Assembly (NCBI GenBank): GCA_036736205.1
Contig: DAINMX010000024.1
Span: 1-46,389, forward strand
DNA from: XYA12-FULL-58-9 sp001798605
GTDB taxonomy: Bacteria; Myxococcota; XYA12-FULL-58-9
Direction: 5' to 3'
Length of the DNA stretch: 46,389 bases
Of the stretch, positions 16,484 to 24,802 are shown piece after piece. A model generated the notes under the pieces. It had not been told where the DNA came from. It ran no database searches and worked only from the letters and a program-made list of their open reading frames with translations. Made by a program: the position numbers and the translations under genes. Position 1 is the stretch's first letter, and every line of letters starts with the position of its first letter.

Positions 16484-17392
16484 ATGAAGAACCAACGATT
16501 CGTCCTTCTCATCACCGATTCTGCAGGCCAATGGACCCGCCGCCTGGCGATCCGTCGGCGCAGTATCCAACTGTTTGTTGGCGCAGTCGCGGTGGCCATT
16601 CTCGCAGCCGTGAGCATGACAACTCACGCATTGCTGCGCTACCAAGAAGCAGAAGAAACGGCGACCATCCGCGAAGAGAATCAGCGCCTCACGACGACAC
16701 TTGCGAGCCTGCAAGCCAAGCTTCCAGATCTACAACACGCAACGTTGCGCGCCGAGGCTGGCTTTGCGCAAATCTGGTCAAAGAGCGGTCTGGGAGTCGA
16801 GCCCAGTCTTCTTGCCGTAGGCCCCATTGAGCGCGACGCCACTGGGCAACTGTCGTCGGTGCCGAGCAGCAACGTGCTGCAGGCGGAATGGATTGCTCTG
16901 CCATTTGAAGTTGAGCGCATCGAACAGGATGCCACCAGGACACAGCACACGTCCGCCGAGTTGTTGGAGTACTTCCACGACGCACAACGCTTGTTGCAGA
17001 ACACCCCCTCTGTCTGGCCCACCACCAACACCTTCATCACCAGCCCTTTTGGTCGACGACGCGATCCGATCTCCTACGATTGGCTGATGCATAAGGGGCT
17101 CGATATTGGTGGGCAGACGGGCATGGACATTCGTGCCCCAGCGGACGGCATCGTCATTTACGCTGCCCATCGTGGCGGATACGGTCAAACTGTCGTGCTA
17201 CATCACGGCTTCGGTTTGCAGACCCACTTCGCACACCTCAGCCGTTTCCGTGTTCACATTGGCGACCGCATTAGACGTGGACAAGTCATTGCTGAAATGG
17301 GAAGCACGGGCAAATCGACTGGGCCGCATCTACACTACGAAGTCCGCCGTGCAGGTCGTCCACTCGACCCCCAGCGTTTCATCCTCGACTGA
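16484..17392 (+). CDS. Membrane-anchored M23 metallopeptidase
   Basis: A 302-residue cell-wall hydrolase of the MepM type. A basic N-terminus and one membrane segment (RRRSIQLFVGAVAVAILAAVSM) are followed by a coiled coil (EETATIREENQRLTTTLASL), a spacer and the M23 domain (residues 190-302). The Zn ligands are complete: HKGLD (H-x3-D) and HLH in GPHLHYE, with the usual GGYGQTVVLHHG strand. It should cleave peptidoglycan cross-links outside the inner membrane. The ATG at 16484 (MKNQRFVLL) is the likely start; the frame extends 13 codons upstream to a TTG. It is convergent with merR, with only 40 bases between them. Confidence 0.92.
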   Translation: MKNQRFVLLITDSAGQWTRRLAIRRRSIQLFVGAVAVAILAAVSMTTHALLRYQEAEETATIREENQRLTTTLASLQAKLPDLQHATLRAEAGFAQIWSKSGLGVEPSLLAVGPIERDATGQLSSVPSSNVLQAEWIALPFEVERIEQDATRTQHTSAELLEYFHDAQRLLQNTPSVWPTTNTFITSPFGRRRDPISYDWLMHKGLDIGGQTGMDIRAPADGIVIYAAHRGGYGQTVVLHHGFGLQTHFAHLSRFRVHIGDRIRRGQVIAEMGSTGKSTGPHLHYEVRRAGRPLDPQRFILD

Positions 17393-17432
17393 ACGCAAGC
17401 CGCGCATTTTACGCGAGACACGTTGGCGACGG

Positions 17433-17957
17433 TTAGGGGTCTTCCCCTGCCATGCGAATGAGCTCCACAAGACCCGCGCGCAGGTCCTCGTTCCTTTTGG
17501 CTTGTGGCCATTTGGTGAACCCCAACGGAAGCTGGCAGCTGTCATCTTTGCCAGCTGGATCTACCGGACCTTCAGACGTGAGCGCTGGCTCTGCTGGTTC
17601 GGGATTTCGTGCAGGCTCTTGCCTCGATCGGGTCTCGGAGTCGGGCCGTACCACCTCGGCAGCACCCTTGTCCCCTCCCATCATCCGTTTGCGCGCGCCA
17701 GCAAGGGTGTAACGTTCCTGGTGAAGGAGTCGGCGAATCTCTCGGAAGAGCTCGACATCCCGACGTCGATAACGACGTTGGTTAGAGGTGGTCTTGCCTG
17801 GCCTCACAAATGGGATCTCTTTTTCCCAATAGCGCAACACATGGGCCTGAACTCCCACGAGATCCGCCACCTCGCCGATTTTGAAATACAGCTTGTCGGG
17901 GATTTCGGAGCTGTAGCTCAGGCTCGCGCGATTTCGCGCGGCTCCCACCGAGCTCAA
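17433..17957 (-). CDS. MerR-family transcriptional regulator
   Basis: A 174-residue protein with a MerR-type winged helix at residues 23-95: LYFKIGEVADLVGVQAHVLRYWEKE, then the wing RRYRRRDVELFREIRRLLH. The tail of about 80 residues is Pro/Glu-rich and low in complexity, with no effector domain. The TTG start at 17957 overlaps the ihfA stop (TTGA), so it is the last gene of the infC-pheT-ihfA operon. MerR-like proteins in this position are common in deltaproteobacteria; the ligand is unknown. Confidence 0.9.
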   Translation of the reverse strand: MSSVGAARNRASLSYSSEIPDKLYFKIGEVADLVGVQAHVLRYWEKEIPFVRPGKTTSNQRRYRRRDVELFREIRRLLHQERYTLAGARKRMMGGDKGAAEVVRPDSETRSRQEPARNPEPAEPALTSEGPVDPAGKDDSCQLPLGFTKWPQAKRNEDLRAGLVELIRMAGEDP

Positions 17958-18265
17958 TCTCCGCTCGTGGGTTGACCGCTGCCATCATCCTCGCCGTTAA
18001 GGGCAGACTTGAGGACTTGGGACGGCTTGAATGTCAGCACCCGACGCGCCGAAATCTCTATGACCTCGCCCGTTTGCGGATTGCGACCGACACGGGCGCG
18101 CTTGTCACGCACCTCGAAGTTACCGAAACCGCTGATTTTGATTTTCTCGCCGTGCTCGAGAGTTTCCTTCATTGTGTCGAAAACCATCTCGACTATGTCG
18201 GCTGATTCCTTTTTGGAGAATCCGACCTTTGTGTGCACTGCTTCGACGAGATCGGCTTTTGTCAT
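17954..18265 (-). CDS. ihfA: Integration host factor subunit alpha
   Basis: A 103-residue DNA-bending protein of the HU/IHF family. MTKADLVEAVHTKVGFSKKE and GFGNFEVRDKRARVGRNPQTGE fit IHF-alpha, with the Pro of RNPQTGE at the arm tip that wedges DNA. Start at MTKADL, the family start; the upstream 17 codons are ignored. The gene lies 55 bases after pheT and overlaps merR by three bases. The pheT-ihfA order also occurs in E. coli, so the assignment is firm. Confidence 0.95.
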   Translation of the reverse strand: MTKADLVEAVHTKVGFSKKESADIVEMVFDTMKETLEHGEKIKISGFGNFEVRDKRARVGRNPQTGEVIEISARRVLTFKPSQVLKSALNGEDDGSGQPTSGD

Positions 18266-18320
18266 CGCCCCTCCAATTTTCCTCGTTATATATCGGTGGT
18301 TACGGGCAAATGGCAAGGCC

Positions 18321-20759
18321 TCACCCGCGAACTTCCAAAGCGAATTCTTTTTTGAGATTGGCTATCACTTTTTCGAACGCCTGATTGACTTCAGCATCGG
18401 TGAGGGTGCGATCGGGATGTCTGTATTCAATGGCGAAGGCCAAGCTGACCTTTGATTTCTCGATCCCCTCGCCGCGATACACATCGAAGAGCCAAACGCG
18501 CTCGATCACTTTGCCTATGCCCCCGCCCGCATTCTCTGCGAGATAACAGCGGATATCCTCCGCCGGCACCGAATCACCGACGACCACAGCGAGGTCCCGG
18601 CGTGTCCCGGGATGCTTGGGCAACGGTTGATAGGTGATGGGCCGCGTTCCCAAGAGTTTGAGGGCATTGAACGATAACTCAGCCACATACACGGGACCTG
18701 TGAGCTCCAGGCTATCACTCTTTTCGGGGTGAAGCTGCCCAGCGATACCTAGGACTTCCCCACCGCATGAGAGCTCGGCTGTCGCGAAGGGATGCAGATT
18801 GGCGGCCTTCTTCGGCTGTTTGGCAATGACCACCTGCAGCTTGGCACCAAGGTTATCCACGACGCCGGAGAGATCGCTGAAATCGATGTGCTCATTGCCC
18901 TGGTACCAGCGCCCTTCGTGACGCTCACCCCACATCACCACAGCCACTCGCAGCACCTCCAAAGGCAACGCTCGATCGCGTTCGTCCTCATCTGCTTTGG
19001 ATTTCCGTGCGTGGAAGGTTGTCCCCACTTCGAACAGTTTGAGACTCTTGGCACCATGTCGTTGATTGTGCCGCAGAACGGCCAGCAACCCAGGCAGCAG
19101 ACTCGTTCGCAGGGCGCTCATCTCTTCGCCAAGCGGGTTCTTCAAACGCAGAGGCACCTCTTGAGTCCCCACCCCGTTGAGGTAAGCGTCTGGGCTGCCG
19201 AAGCCCCAAGTGACGGCCTCACTCACACCGCTCGCCAGCAGAGCCTCGCGGGCCCTCTCGACCGTATCGTCCGCAGGTGGCTGATAGCGATAGTCGCCCG
19301 ACGCATCGGGAAGTCGATCGGGAATGGCGTCGTGGCCGTAGCGACGGGCTATTTCTTCGATGAGATCGATCTCACGGGTCAAGTCGGGCCGGAAGGTCGG
19401 CGGTTGGAAGCGCAGGGCACCCTCATTGCGAGCACAACAACGTATCTCCAGAGGGTCGAGCAACTGGACAACAGTCTCGGCGGGAAACGACACGCCGAGA
19501 ATTCGTGCCACACGGTCTAAGCGCAGTGAGATCTCTGCCGGTTGCTCGATCTTCTGGGAAACATCGAGCACTCCCTTGGCGACCTCGCCCTTGGCGACCT
19601 CGGCAATGATCTGCGCACAGCGATCAAGCGCTTTGTGCACACAGCCCCAATCCGCGGTGCGCTCGAACCGGTGGGATGATTCCGTATGCAAGGCATGACG
19701 ACGCGCGGTGCGACGCACGGTGGATGGATCAAAATAGGCACTCTCGAGGAGCACGGTCTTGGTGCTCGAGGTAACCTCACTCTCGGCTCCTCCCATGACC
19801 CCCGCAAGTGCCACGGGACGATCGGCATCGGCAATGATGAGATCGTCCGCGTCGAGCTTGCGTTCCTCACCGTCGAGGGTTCGCAGAGTCTCACCCGGGT
19901 TTGCACGACGCACCCTAATGGTCGGCAAACCCGTCTCGGCAGCAATGCGCCCCATATCGAAGGCGTGCAAGGGCTGCCCAAGCTCGTGCAACACGTAGTT
20001 CGTGGCGTCGACAACGTTGTTGATGGAACGCTGACCCACGGCTTCGAGACGTTGCTTGAGCCAATCAGGTGACGGCCCCACCTTGACGTTGCGAATCACC
20101 CTAGCGACATACCGCTTGCAGCCGGCGGGGTCCTCCACCACCACCCGTGCCAAGGTTGCTGCACCTGGCCCCGTTTCAACGAGTCGCCAGTTGCTTGAGC
20201 GTCGGCGAACACCGGTGGCCGCGGCCACCTCTCGGGCAACACCGAGATGGCTGAGCAAGTCCGGCCGGTTTGGGGTGATGCTGACAGTCATGCTGGGAGC
20301 CGCATTGATCGCAGCCAGCACATCGCTGCCCAGCTCCCAGGTTTTGGACAGCTCCCAGATGCCCGCGTTCTCTGCGCCGAGGCCGAGCTCTTGACGCGAG
20401 CAGAGCATGCCAAAGCTGTCGACATTTCGAACGGCGCGCTTGGTAATCTTGAGGCCGGGAAGAGTTGCCCCCACTCTCGCAAAGGCGACTCTTTTTCCTG
20501 CCGCCACATTGGGAGCCCCGCAAACAACGGTGTAGTTCTGCTTGCCGTCGAAGACTTCGCAAACTTTGAGACGATCTGCGCTCGGGTGTGCCTCACAAGA
20601 CTTCACTTCGGCAACGACCACGCCACTCACTTGGGCGATGGCGGGTCGCGGATCACGGACCTCTTCCACCTCGATGCCAGCACGTGTGAGTTCTGCGCAC
20701 AGCTGTCCGATCTCAGGGGGATCGACGAAATCACTTAGCCACTCGTAGCTGATCTCCAC
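18321..20759 (-). CDS. pheT: Phenylalanyl-tRNA synthetase beta subunit
   Basis: An 812-residue chain of usual length. Residues 40-150 are the tRNA-binding EMAP-like domain (VVVAEVKSCEAHPSADRLKVCEV). B3/B4 editing and B5 domains follow, with ARRYGHDAIPDRLP near residue 475. The catalytic-like domain (LLPGLLAVLRHNQRHG) and a C-terminal FDX-ACB anticodon domain (PKHPGTRRDLAVVVG) complete it. With PheS it forms the alpha2-beta2 enzyme that charges tRNA-Phe. The gap to pheS is 38 bases. Confidence 0.97.
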   Translation of the reverse strand: MEISYEWLSDFVDPPEIGQLCAELTRAGIEVEEVRDPRPAIAQVSGVVVAEVKSCEAHPSADRLKVCEVFDGKQNYTVVCGAPNVAAGKRVAFARVGATLPGLKITKRAVRNVDSFGMLCSRQELGLGAENAGIWELSKTWELGSDVLAAINAAPSMTVSITPNRPDLLSHLGVAREVAAATGVRRRSSNWRLVETGPGAATLARVVVEDPAGCKRYVARVIRNVKVGPSPDWLKQRLEAVGQRSINNVVDATNYVLHELGQPLHAFDMGRIAAETGLPTIRVRRANPGETLRTLDGEERKLDADDLIIADADRPVALAGVMGGAESEVTSSTKTVLLESAYFDPSTVRRTARRHALHTESSHRFERTADWGCVHKALDRCAQIIAEVAKGEVAKGVLDVSQKIEQPAEISLRLDRVARILGVSFPAETVVQLLDPLEIRCCARNEGALRFQPPTFRPDLTREIDLIEEIARRYGHDAIPDRLPDASGDYRYQPPADDTVERAREALLASGVSEAVTWGFGSPDAYLNGVGTQEVPLRLKNPLGEEMSALRTSLLPGLLAVLRHNQRHGAKSLKLFEVGTTFHARKSKADEDERDRALPLEVLRVAVVMWGERHEGRWYQGNEHIDFSDLSGVVDNLGAKLQVVIAKQPKKAANLHPFATAELSCGGEVLGIAGQLHPEKSDSLELTGPVYVAELSFNALKLLGTRPITYQPLPKHPGTRRDLAVVVGDSVPAEDIRCYLAENAGGGIGKVIERVWLFDVYRGEGIEKSKVSLAFAIEYRHPDRTLTDAEVNQAFEKVIANLKKEFALEVRG

Positions 20760-20797
20760 CTACAACCTCCGCATCGGCTCGACTGGCTTGCACCGCT

Positions 20798-21832
20798 TCA
20801 TGGGTTTCCCGAGAATTGCCGCAAAAATCTCACGTCGTTCTCATAAAACAGGCGAATATCCTCGACGCCCCACCGCAAAATCGCAATGCGCTCAATGCCC
20901 ATACCAAATGCGAATCCCTGCACTTGCTCGGGATCGTAGCCAACCGCTTCGAGCACTGCCGGATCGACCATCCCAGCTCCAAGGATTTCCAACCAGCCGG
21001 TGCCTTTGCAGATGCGACATCCTCCCCCGGTGCCGCCGCAACCGACGCAACTGACATCCATCTCCGTCGACGGTTCGGTGAAGGGGAAGAAGCTCGGCCG
21101 AAATCTCACCCTCGTCTCAGGACCGAAGAGGTTTTCCGCAAACCGCCGCAGCACGCCCTTGAGATGAGCGAACGTCGTGTGCCCATCGACCCACAAACCT
21201 TCGATCTGATGGAATGTCGGCGAATGCGTGGCATCGAGTTCGTCGCGGCGGAACACCATGCCCGGTGCCAATACACGAACCGGCGGTTTTTGCTTGCACA
21301 TCGTGCGAACTTGCACGTTCGAGGTGTGGGTACGTAACAACACCTCGTCGCTCACAAACAATGTATCCTGCTGGTCGCGGGCTGGATGGTCGGGGGGAAA
21401 GTTTAGCGCGCCGAAATTGTACCAATCATGCTCGACCAAGGGGCCTTGGGCCACGGTGAAACCGAGTGGCAACAACGTCGCGATGACGTCGCGCTCGACA
21501 ATGCGCAAGGGATGGGGAGAGCCCATCGTCACAACCCGACCGGGCAGGGTCACATCGAAGCGGCCGGCAACGAGCTCCTCCTCGAGTCGACCCTTTTCAA
21601 CCCGCACCATTGCCGCCTCGAGAGCCGCCTCGATCCTCGATTTGGAGGTGTTGATCTGTTGGCCAACCTTAGGGCGTTCCTCCGCCGAGAGGCTGCCCAA
21701 AGAACGCAGCACGGTGCCGAGCTCGCCCTTCTTGCCAAGGACGTCTGCGCGAATCGTAGCTATTTCTTGCGCAGTTTTGGCGCTTTCCGCCCGTTGTATG
21801 GCGGCGCGCTCGATGCGTTTGAGATCTTCCAT
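20798..21832 (-). CDS. pheS: Phenylalanyl-tRNA synthetase alpha subunit
   Basis: About 344 residues. The N-terminal coiled coil (MEDLKRIERAAIQ…VLGKKGELG) is followed by the class II core: TFHQIEGLWVD, FRPSFFPFTEPSTEMDV (motif 2), then GFAFGMGIERIAIL (motif 3). A small Cys knot (CVGCGGTGGGCRICKGTGW) sits before LEILGAGM and may bind zinc; many bacterial PheS proteins have it. The start at 21832 (MEDLKRIE) suits the family; an upstream Met at 21859 is possible. Neither has a well-placed Shine-Dalgarno sequence. Confidence 0.95.
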   Translation of the reverse strand: MEDLKRIERAAIQRAESAKTAQEIATIRADVLGKKGELGTVLRSLGSLSAEERPKVGQQINTSKSRIEAALEAAMVRVEKGRLEEELVAGRFDVTLPGRVVTMGSPHPLRIVERDVIATLLPLGFTVAQGPLVEHDWYNFGALNFPPDHPARDQQDTLFVSDEVLLRTHTSNVQVRTMCKQKPPVRVLAPGMVFRRDELDATHSPTFHQIEGLWVDGHTTFAHLKGVLRRFAENLFGPETRVRFRPSFFPFTEPSTEMDVSCVGCGGTGGGCRICKGTGWLEILGAGMVDPAVLEAVGYDPEQVQGFAFGMGIERIAILRWGVEDIRLFYENDVRFLRQFSGNP

Positions 21833-21943
21833 CCGATAAGCCGTCAACTTCCGGCCCATGACACAAATGCCGGTAGCTCCAAAGTCAGGCTCTGTGGGTG
21901 CGCAAAGACATCTGAGGGAGGGCGCGGCCCATCCCACCCCAGA

Positions 21944-22297
21944 TCACAGCGCTCGTTTTGCTACGCCCGCTACCGCCGCAAAAGTAACAGGGTCGCTGAT
22001 TGCGAGCTCGGCCAACACTCGTCGGTCCAACTCGACGTTGGCCTTCTTGAGACCATCCATCAACCTGCTGTAGCTGAGGTCGAGAGGACGCGCCGCCGCG
22101 TTGATTCGGGTGATCCACAAACTCCGGTACAAACGCTTCTTCTGTTTGCGACCAGAGAATGCAAAAGCCAGCGCGCGATCCACCGTTTCTCTGGCAACCG
22201 CGTACAACTTGCGACGAGCGCCCCAGAAACCCTGTGCGCGTTTTAGGACACGATTGCGACGTTGTCGCGTCTTGTATCCGCCTTTGGTGCGAGGCAT
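21944..22297 (-). CDS. rplT: Ribosomal protein L20
   Basis: A 117-residue basic protein, MPRTKGGYKTRQRRNRVLKR at the N-terminus and a globular RNA-binding C-terminus (LYRSLWITRINAAAR). It binds 23S rRNA early in large-subunit assembly. GAGGAG stands seven bases before the ATG. It lies between rpmI and pheS; L20 often represses its own operon by binding the leader RNA. Confidence 0.97.
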   Translation of the reverse strand: MPRTKGGYKTRQRRNRVLKRAQGFWGARRKLYAVARETVDRALAFAFSGRKQKKRLYRSLWITRINAAARPLDLSYSRLMDGLKKANVELDRRVLAELAISDPVTFAAVAGVAKRAL

Positions 22298-22317
22298 CGT
22301 GCTACTCCTCGAATAGA

Positions 22318-22341
22318 GCTATCACTGGCTAAGCCAGTAGC
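22318..22341 (-). promoter_or_regulatory. Hairpin ahead of rplT
   Basis: In the mRNA, GCT ACTGGC-TTA-GCCAGT GAT AGC folds into a nine-pair stem with a three-base bulge, 20 bases before the L20 start and next to its ribosome site. It may be the L20 translational operator or simply an intergenic structure. Confidence 0.4.
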
Positions 22342-22391
22342 CCTCAGTTCCACGTTGTGAGCCGCCATGTATTGGCAGCTCTTGTCCTAAC

Positions 22392-22598
22392 TTAGCGTGC
22401 GTACGGCAACAGGCTCTTCGCCTTCGCCTCATCACTCGGGCCAAGAATCCGCGTACCCCGGGTGTGGTTTTTCTGTTTGCGGGATTTCCCGGTCAAGATG
22501 TGGCGATGACCCTTCCTGCCAGTCTTGATCTTGCCCTTGCCGGTAACGCGATAGCGTTTCGCCGCGGCACGCTTTGTCTTCATCTTGGGTTTTGCCAT
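22392..22598 (-). CDS. rpmI: Ribosomal protein L35
   Basis: A 68-residue, highly basic protein: MAKPKMKTKRAAAKRYRVTG, then RRGHRHILT-like GRKGHRHILTGKSRKQK. Start at MAKPKMK, the family start; the open frame extends 24 codons upstream into infC. It follows infC by 49 bases and precedes rplT by 94 bases. Confidence 0.95.
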   Translation of the reverse strand: MAKPKMKTKRAAAKRYRVTGKGKIKTGRKGHRHILTGKSRKQKNHTRGTRILGPSDEAKAKSLLPYAR

Positions 22599-22647
22599 CG
22601 TTCTACTCTTCTGGCTTCTCAAGGGCTGTGGCCCTTGTTCTTCTCGA

Positions 22648-23190
22648 TCAGGTCTTGCCAACCGGTGCAACCACCATGATCATATTGCGACCGTCCAGCT
22701 TTGGGAAACTCTCGACGGACCCACACTCTTTAACGTCTTCGACTATGCGTTGCATGATCCCACGCGCAATTTCTTGGTGGGTGATCTCGCGGCCTCGGAA
22801 CATCATTGTGACCTTGGCCTTGTGACCTTCGCCCAAGAATTCACGAATGCGGTTGACCTTAAAATCATAGTCATGCTTCTCAATCTTGGGACGGAACTTT
22901 ACCTCCTTGATCGTCGTACTGCTCTGGTTCTTTTTCGCATCGGCAGTCTTCTTCTTCTGCGCGTATTTGTACTTTCCATAGTCCATGATTCTGCAGACCG
23001 CTGGCTTCGCCTCGGGCGACACCTCCACGAGGTCGAGGCCCAAATCTGCAGCCTTCTGCATTGCCAACTCAGGCGGCATGATCCCGAGCTGCTGGCCTTC
23101 CGGATCGATCACCCTAACCTCTCGGGCACGAATGCGCCGGTTAATCCTGAGGTCTGGGGTTGTGGTCCGTGAATTGGGTCTAGGTGCTAT
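22648..23190 (-). CDS. infC: Translation initiation factor IF-3 (ATA start)
   Basis: About 181 residues: RINRRIRAREVRVIDPEGQQ at the N-terminus, DYGKYKYAQKKK in the linker and FRGREITHQE in the C-terminal domain. IF-3 blocks subunit joining and checks the start codon. The longest frame opens with TTG at 23235, but that codon lies beside two hairpins and lacks a ribosome site. The in-frame ATA at 23188-23190 has GAGGAG six bases upstream and gives the normal family length, about 17 residues before the RINRRI box. Rare starts (AUU in E. coli) let IF-3 repress its own synthesis, so ATA is the best choice. Confidence 0.93.
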   Translation of the reverse strand: MAPRPNSRTTTPDLRINRRIRAREVRVIDPEGQQLGIMPPELAMQKAADLGLDLVEVSPEAKPAVCRIMDYGKYKYAQKKKTADAKKNQSSTTIKEVKFRPKIEKHDYDFKVNRIREFLGEGHKAKVTMMFRGREITHQEIARGIMQRIVEDVKECGSVESFPKLDGRNMIMVVAPVGKT

Positions 23191-23208
23191 GGCAGACTCC
23201 TCTTGCTC

Positions 23209-23227
23209 GTTACGAAAAAGCCGTAAC
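23209..23227 (-). promoter_or_regulatory. infC leader hairpin 2
   Basis: GTTACG-GCTTTTT-CGTAAC in the mRNA makes a perfect six-pair stem with a seven-base loop, ending seven bases before the GAGGAG of infC. Candidate part of the leader that controls infC. Confidence 0.45.
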
Positions 23228-23240
23228 CTCTCCAAATTCC

Positions 23241-23264
23241 AGGCGGAGTACCCGCACTCCGCCT
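23241..23264 (-). promoter_or_regulatory. infC leader hairpin 1
   Basis: AGGCGGAGT-GCGGGT-ACTCCGCCT in the mRNA forms a perfect nine-pair GC-rich stem with a six-base loop. No T run follows directly, so it is more likely a regulatory leader element than a terminator. Confidence 0.55.
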
Positions 23265-23295
23265 CCCAAAACTTATGAAAACCGGAGAGCGGCGG

Positions 23296-23325
23296 CTTCT
23301 AGCACGCCCGAGCCCGCCCGGTCAA
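23296..23325 (-). promoter_or_regulatory. Promoter of the infC operon
   Basis: Minus strand: TTGACC (23320-23325), 18 bases, TAGAAG (23296-23301). Transcription would begin near 23289 and give a leader of about 100 bases that holds both hairpins before the ATA start. Confidence 0.6.
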
Positions 23326-23441
23326 GCGCCATTACTCTCCAATCACCCGTTTTTTCACGATCTCTCCCATGATCATCCGCACAGGCTGGCTTTGGCCTTG
23401 TTCACGGGAAACAGTCATTGGGATGGATTCGGTTGTTTGGG

Positions 23442-23516
23442 TGGTAGGCACGCGCAGGATCGAACTGCGGACCCCTACCGTGTCAAGGTAGTGCTCTTCC
23501 ACTGAGCTACGTGCCT
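23442..23516 (-). tRNA. tRNA-Val(GAC)
   Basis: Minus-strand cloverleaf: acceptor AGGCACG/CGTGCCT, D arm GCTC-AGTGGAA-GAGC, anticodon stem CTACC/GGTAG with loop TTGACAC (anticodon GAC), T arm CGCAG-TTCGATC-CTGCG, discriminator A and an encoded CCA. It reads valine GTC and GTT codons. It lies about 115 bases upstream of the infC promoter on the same strand. Confidence 0.97.
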
Positions 23517-23540
23517 GCATCCAAAAATGTCAGGAAGGAT

Positions 23541-23570
23541 GCCTTACCTCTGGACCTCTGGCCCTGTCAA
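23541..23570 (-). promoter_or_regulatory. Candidate promoter of tRNA-Val(GAC)
   Basis: Minus strand: TTGACA (23565-23570, full consensus), 18 bases, TAAGGC (23541-23546, weak). It stands 24 bases before the tRNA 5' end. Confidence 0.4.
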
Positions 23571-23589
23571 GCGACCTCGACACGATTCT

Positions 23590-24639
23590 TCAAGGAAATC
23601 CATAGGCACGCACCTGCCGCAGACATCGTTGTGCCCCTTGGGGACCCACTTCCAACGTCAAGGTGGCGTTCTGCTCCTCGAGAGCAAAGAGATACCAGTC
23701 CGCAGTGCTCTTATGGGTCCGGCGCCAGGCTCGCACAAACCCCAAGATGGGCTGCGGTGCCTCACTGTTCCATAACTCACCCCCGGGTCGACGGACCTGC
23801 AATGGACCGAACGGCCCATCGCAACCACAATGGATCACCAATGCAACGATCTCATTTTCGGCGGCAATATGAAGCTGCCCCATCTCGCCTGCACGCAGCA
23901 CGAAACTCGTTACATCGCTGCCATCGACGAGCTGCGGCAAACTCTGGCTGCCAGCATCCGACTGCCACGACACCTTGAGCTCTTGTTGCACAAGGAACCT
24001 GGCGATCGTTTCTTCTACCAACGGCGTTCGGGTCGAACCCGAAACGCGGCGGACTCTGACGCTACGCAATAACTCGATCCGGTGATTGCCGCCGTCGAGG
24101 GGGATACTTTGCGGCTCATCATTGAGATGCAACCGATGATCAATCCAGACGATCCCCGCAGGCACAGGCCCTGGAGCGATGACTTCACCGTCGGGGCGAA
24201 TCAACAGCATGCGGTCATCAAAACGGGTGGCACATCCCGACGACGGATCCATGAGCAAGAGCGATTGAACAATCTCGTCTGGGTTCTCCGCGTTGACAAC
24301 GAGAAGAAGCAAGGGGCCATCGTCCATCTCCACCCAACGGAAGTCGTCGATCTCTTCGCCCAGGACGACGACGCTCTCACAAATCCGCTGCCACCTGTCA
24401 CCCTTTTCGTCGCGCTGATGGTGGTGAAAGGCTGCTATCCAACCCGACTCTATCTTCTCAGCGGTGACGTGATCCGTAAGGCCATCGCCGTCGAGATCGC
24501 GTGCCAAAACGCCGTGGGCGTGATTCTTAACCGCAGCAAACGCCGGGCTGTCGACAAAAAGTGTCACCGGGGCCGGCGGTATCGTGTGTGCGCAAGCGAC
24601 ACCCAAGGCAACGCACGCGGACACCGCCACCCGGAACAA
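23590..24639 (-). CDS. Exported hypothetical protein
   Basis: About 350 residues. A hydrophobic start (LFRVAVSACVALGVACAH) looks like a lipoprotein signal with lipobox LGVAC. An FG-GAP-like segment follows (LARDLDGDGLTDHVTAE), of the kind that binds Ca in repeat-domain surface proteins, and then beta-rich sequence ending in a module with GPFGPLQVRRPGG. No family is certain. The frame stays open to an ATG at 24717, but those 26 codons do not suit a signal peptide, so the TTG at 24639 is preferred, with doubt. tRNA-Val(GAC) follows after 73 bases. Confidence 0.7.
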   Translation of the reverse strand: MFRVAVSACVALGVACAHTIPPAPVTLFVDSPAFAAVKNHAHGVLARDLDGDGLTDHVTAEKIESGWIAAFHHHQRDEKGDRWQRICESVVVLGEEIDDFRWVEMDDGPLLLLVVNAENPDEIVQSLLLMDPSSGCATRFDDRMLLIRPDGEVIAPGPVPAGIVWIDHRLHLNDEPQSIPLDGGNHRIELLRSVRVRRVSGSTRTPLVEETIARFLVQQELKVSWQSDAGSQSLPQLVDGSDVTSFVLRAGEMGQLHIAAENEIVALVIHCGCDGPFGPLQVRRPGGELWNSEAPQPILGFVRAWRRTHKSTADWYLFALEEQNATLTLEVGPQGAQRCLRQVRAYGFP

Positions 24640-24802
24640 TATTGTTAGATAATTTTGGTGTATTGGGGAAATGCGCGTCCCGCAATATTGGCCAACACAT
24701 GTGGAGTCGCGGTTCATTCGCGACCGCGTCCGCGGCGCGCGGGGACAGGCCCCGCCCCACGTGGGATTACAAACGACGGAAACACCCTTTTTCGAATTCG
24801 CC

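Noticed and set aside
17393..17432. Terminator between the M23 gene and merR
   Set aside because: Only a four-pair CGCG stem around CATTTTA was found, too weak to call.
23190..23235. TTG at 23235 as the infC start
   Set aside because: No Shine-Dalgarno sequence and the region is in the leader hairpins; the ATA at 23190 has a well-placed GAGGAG.
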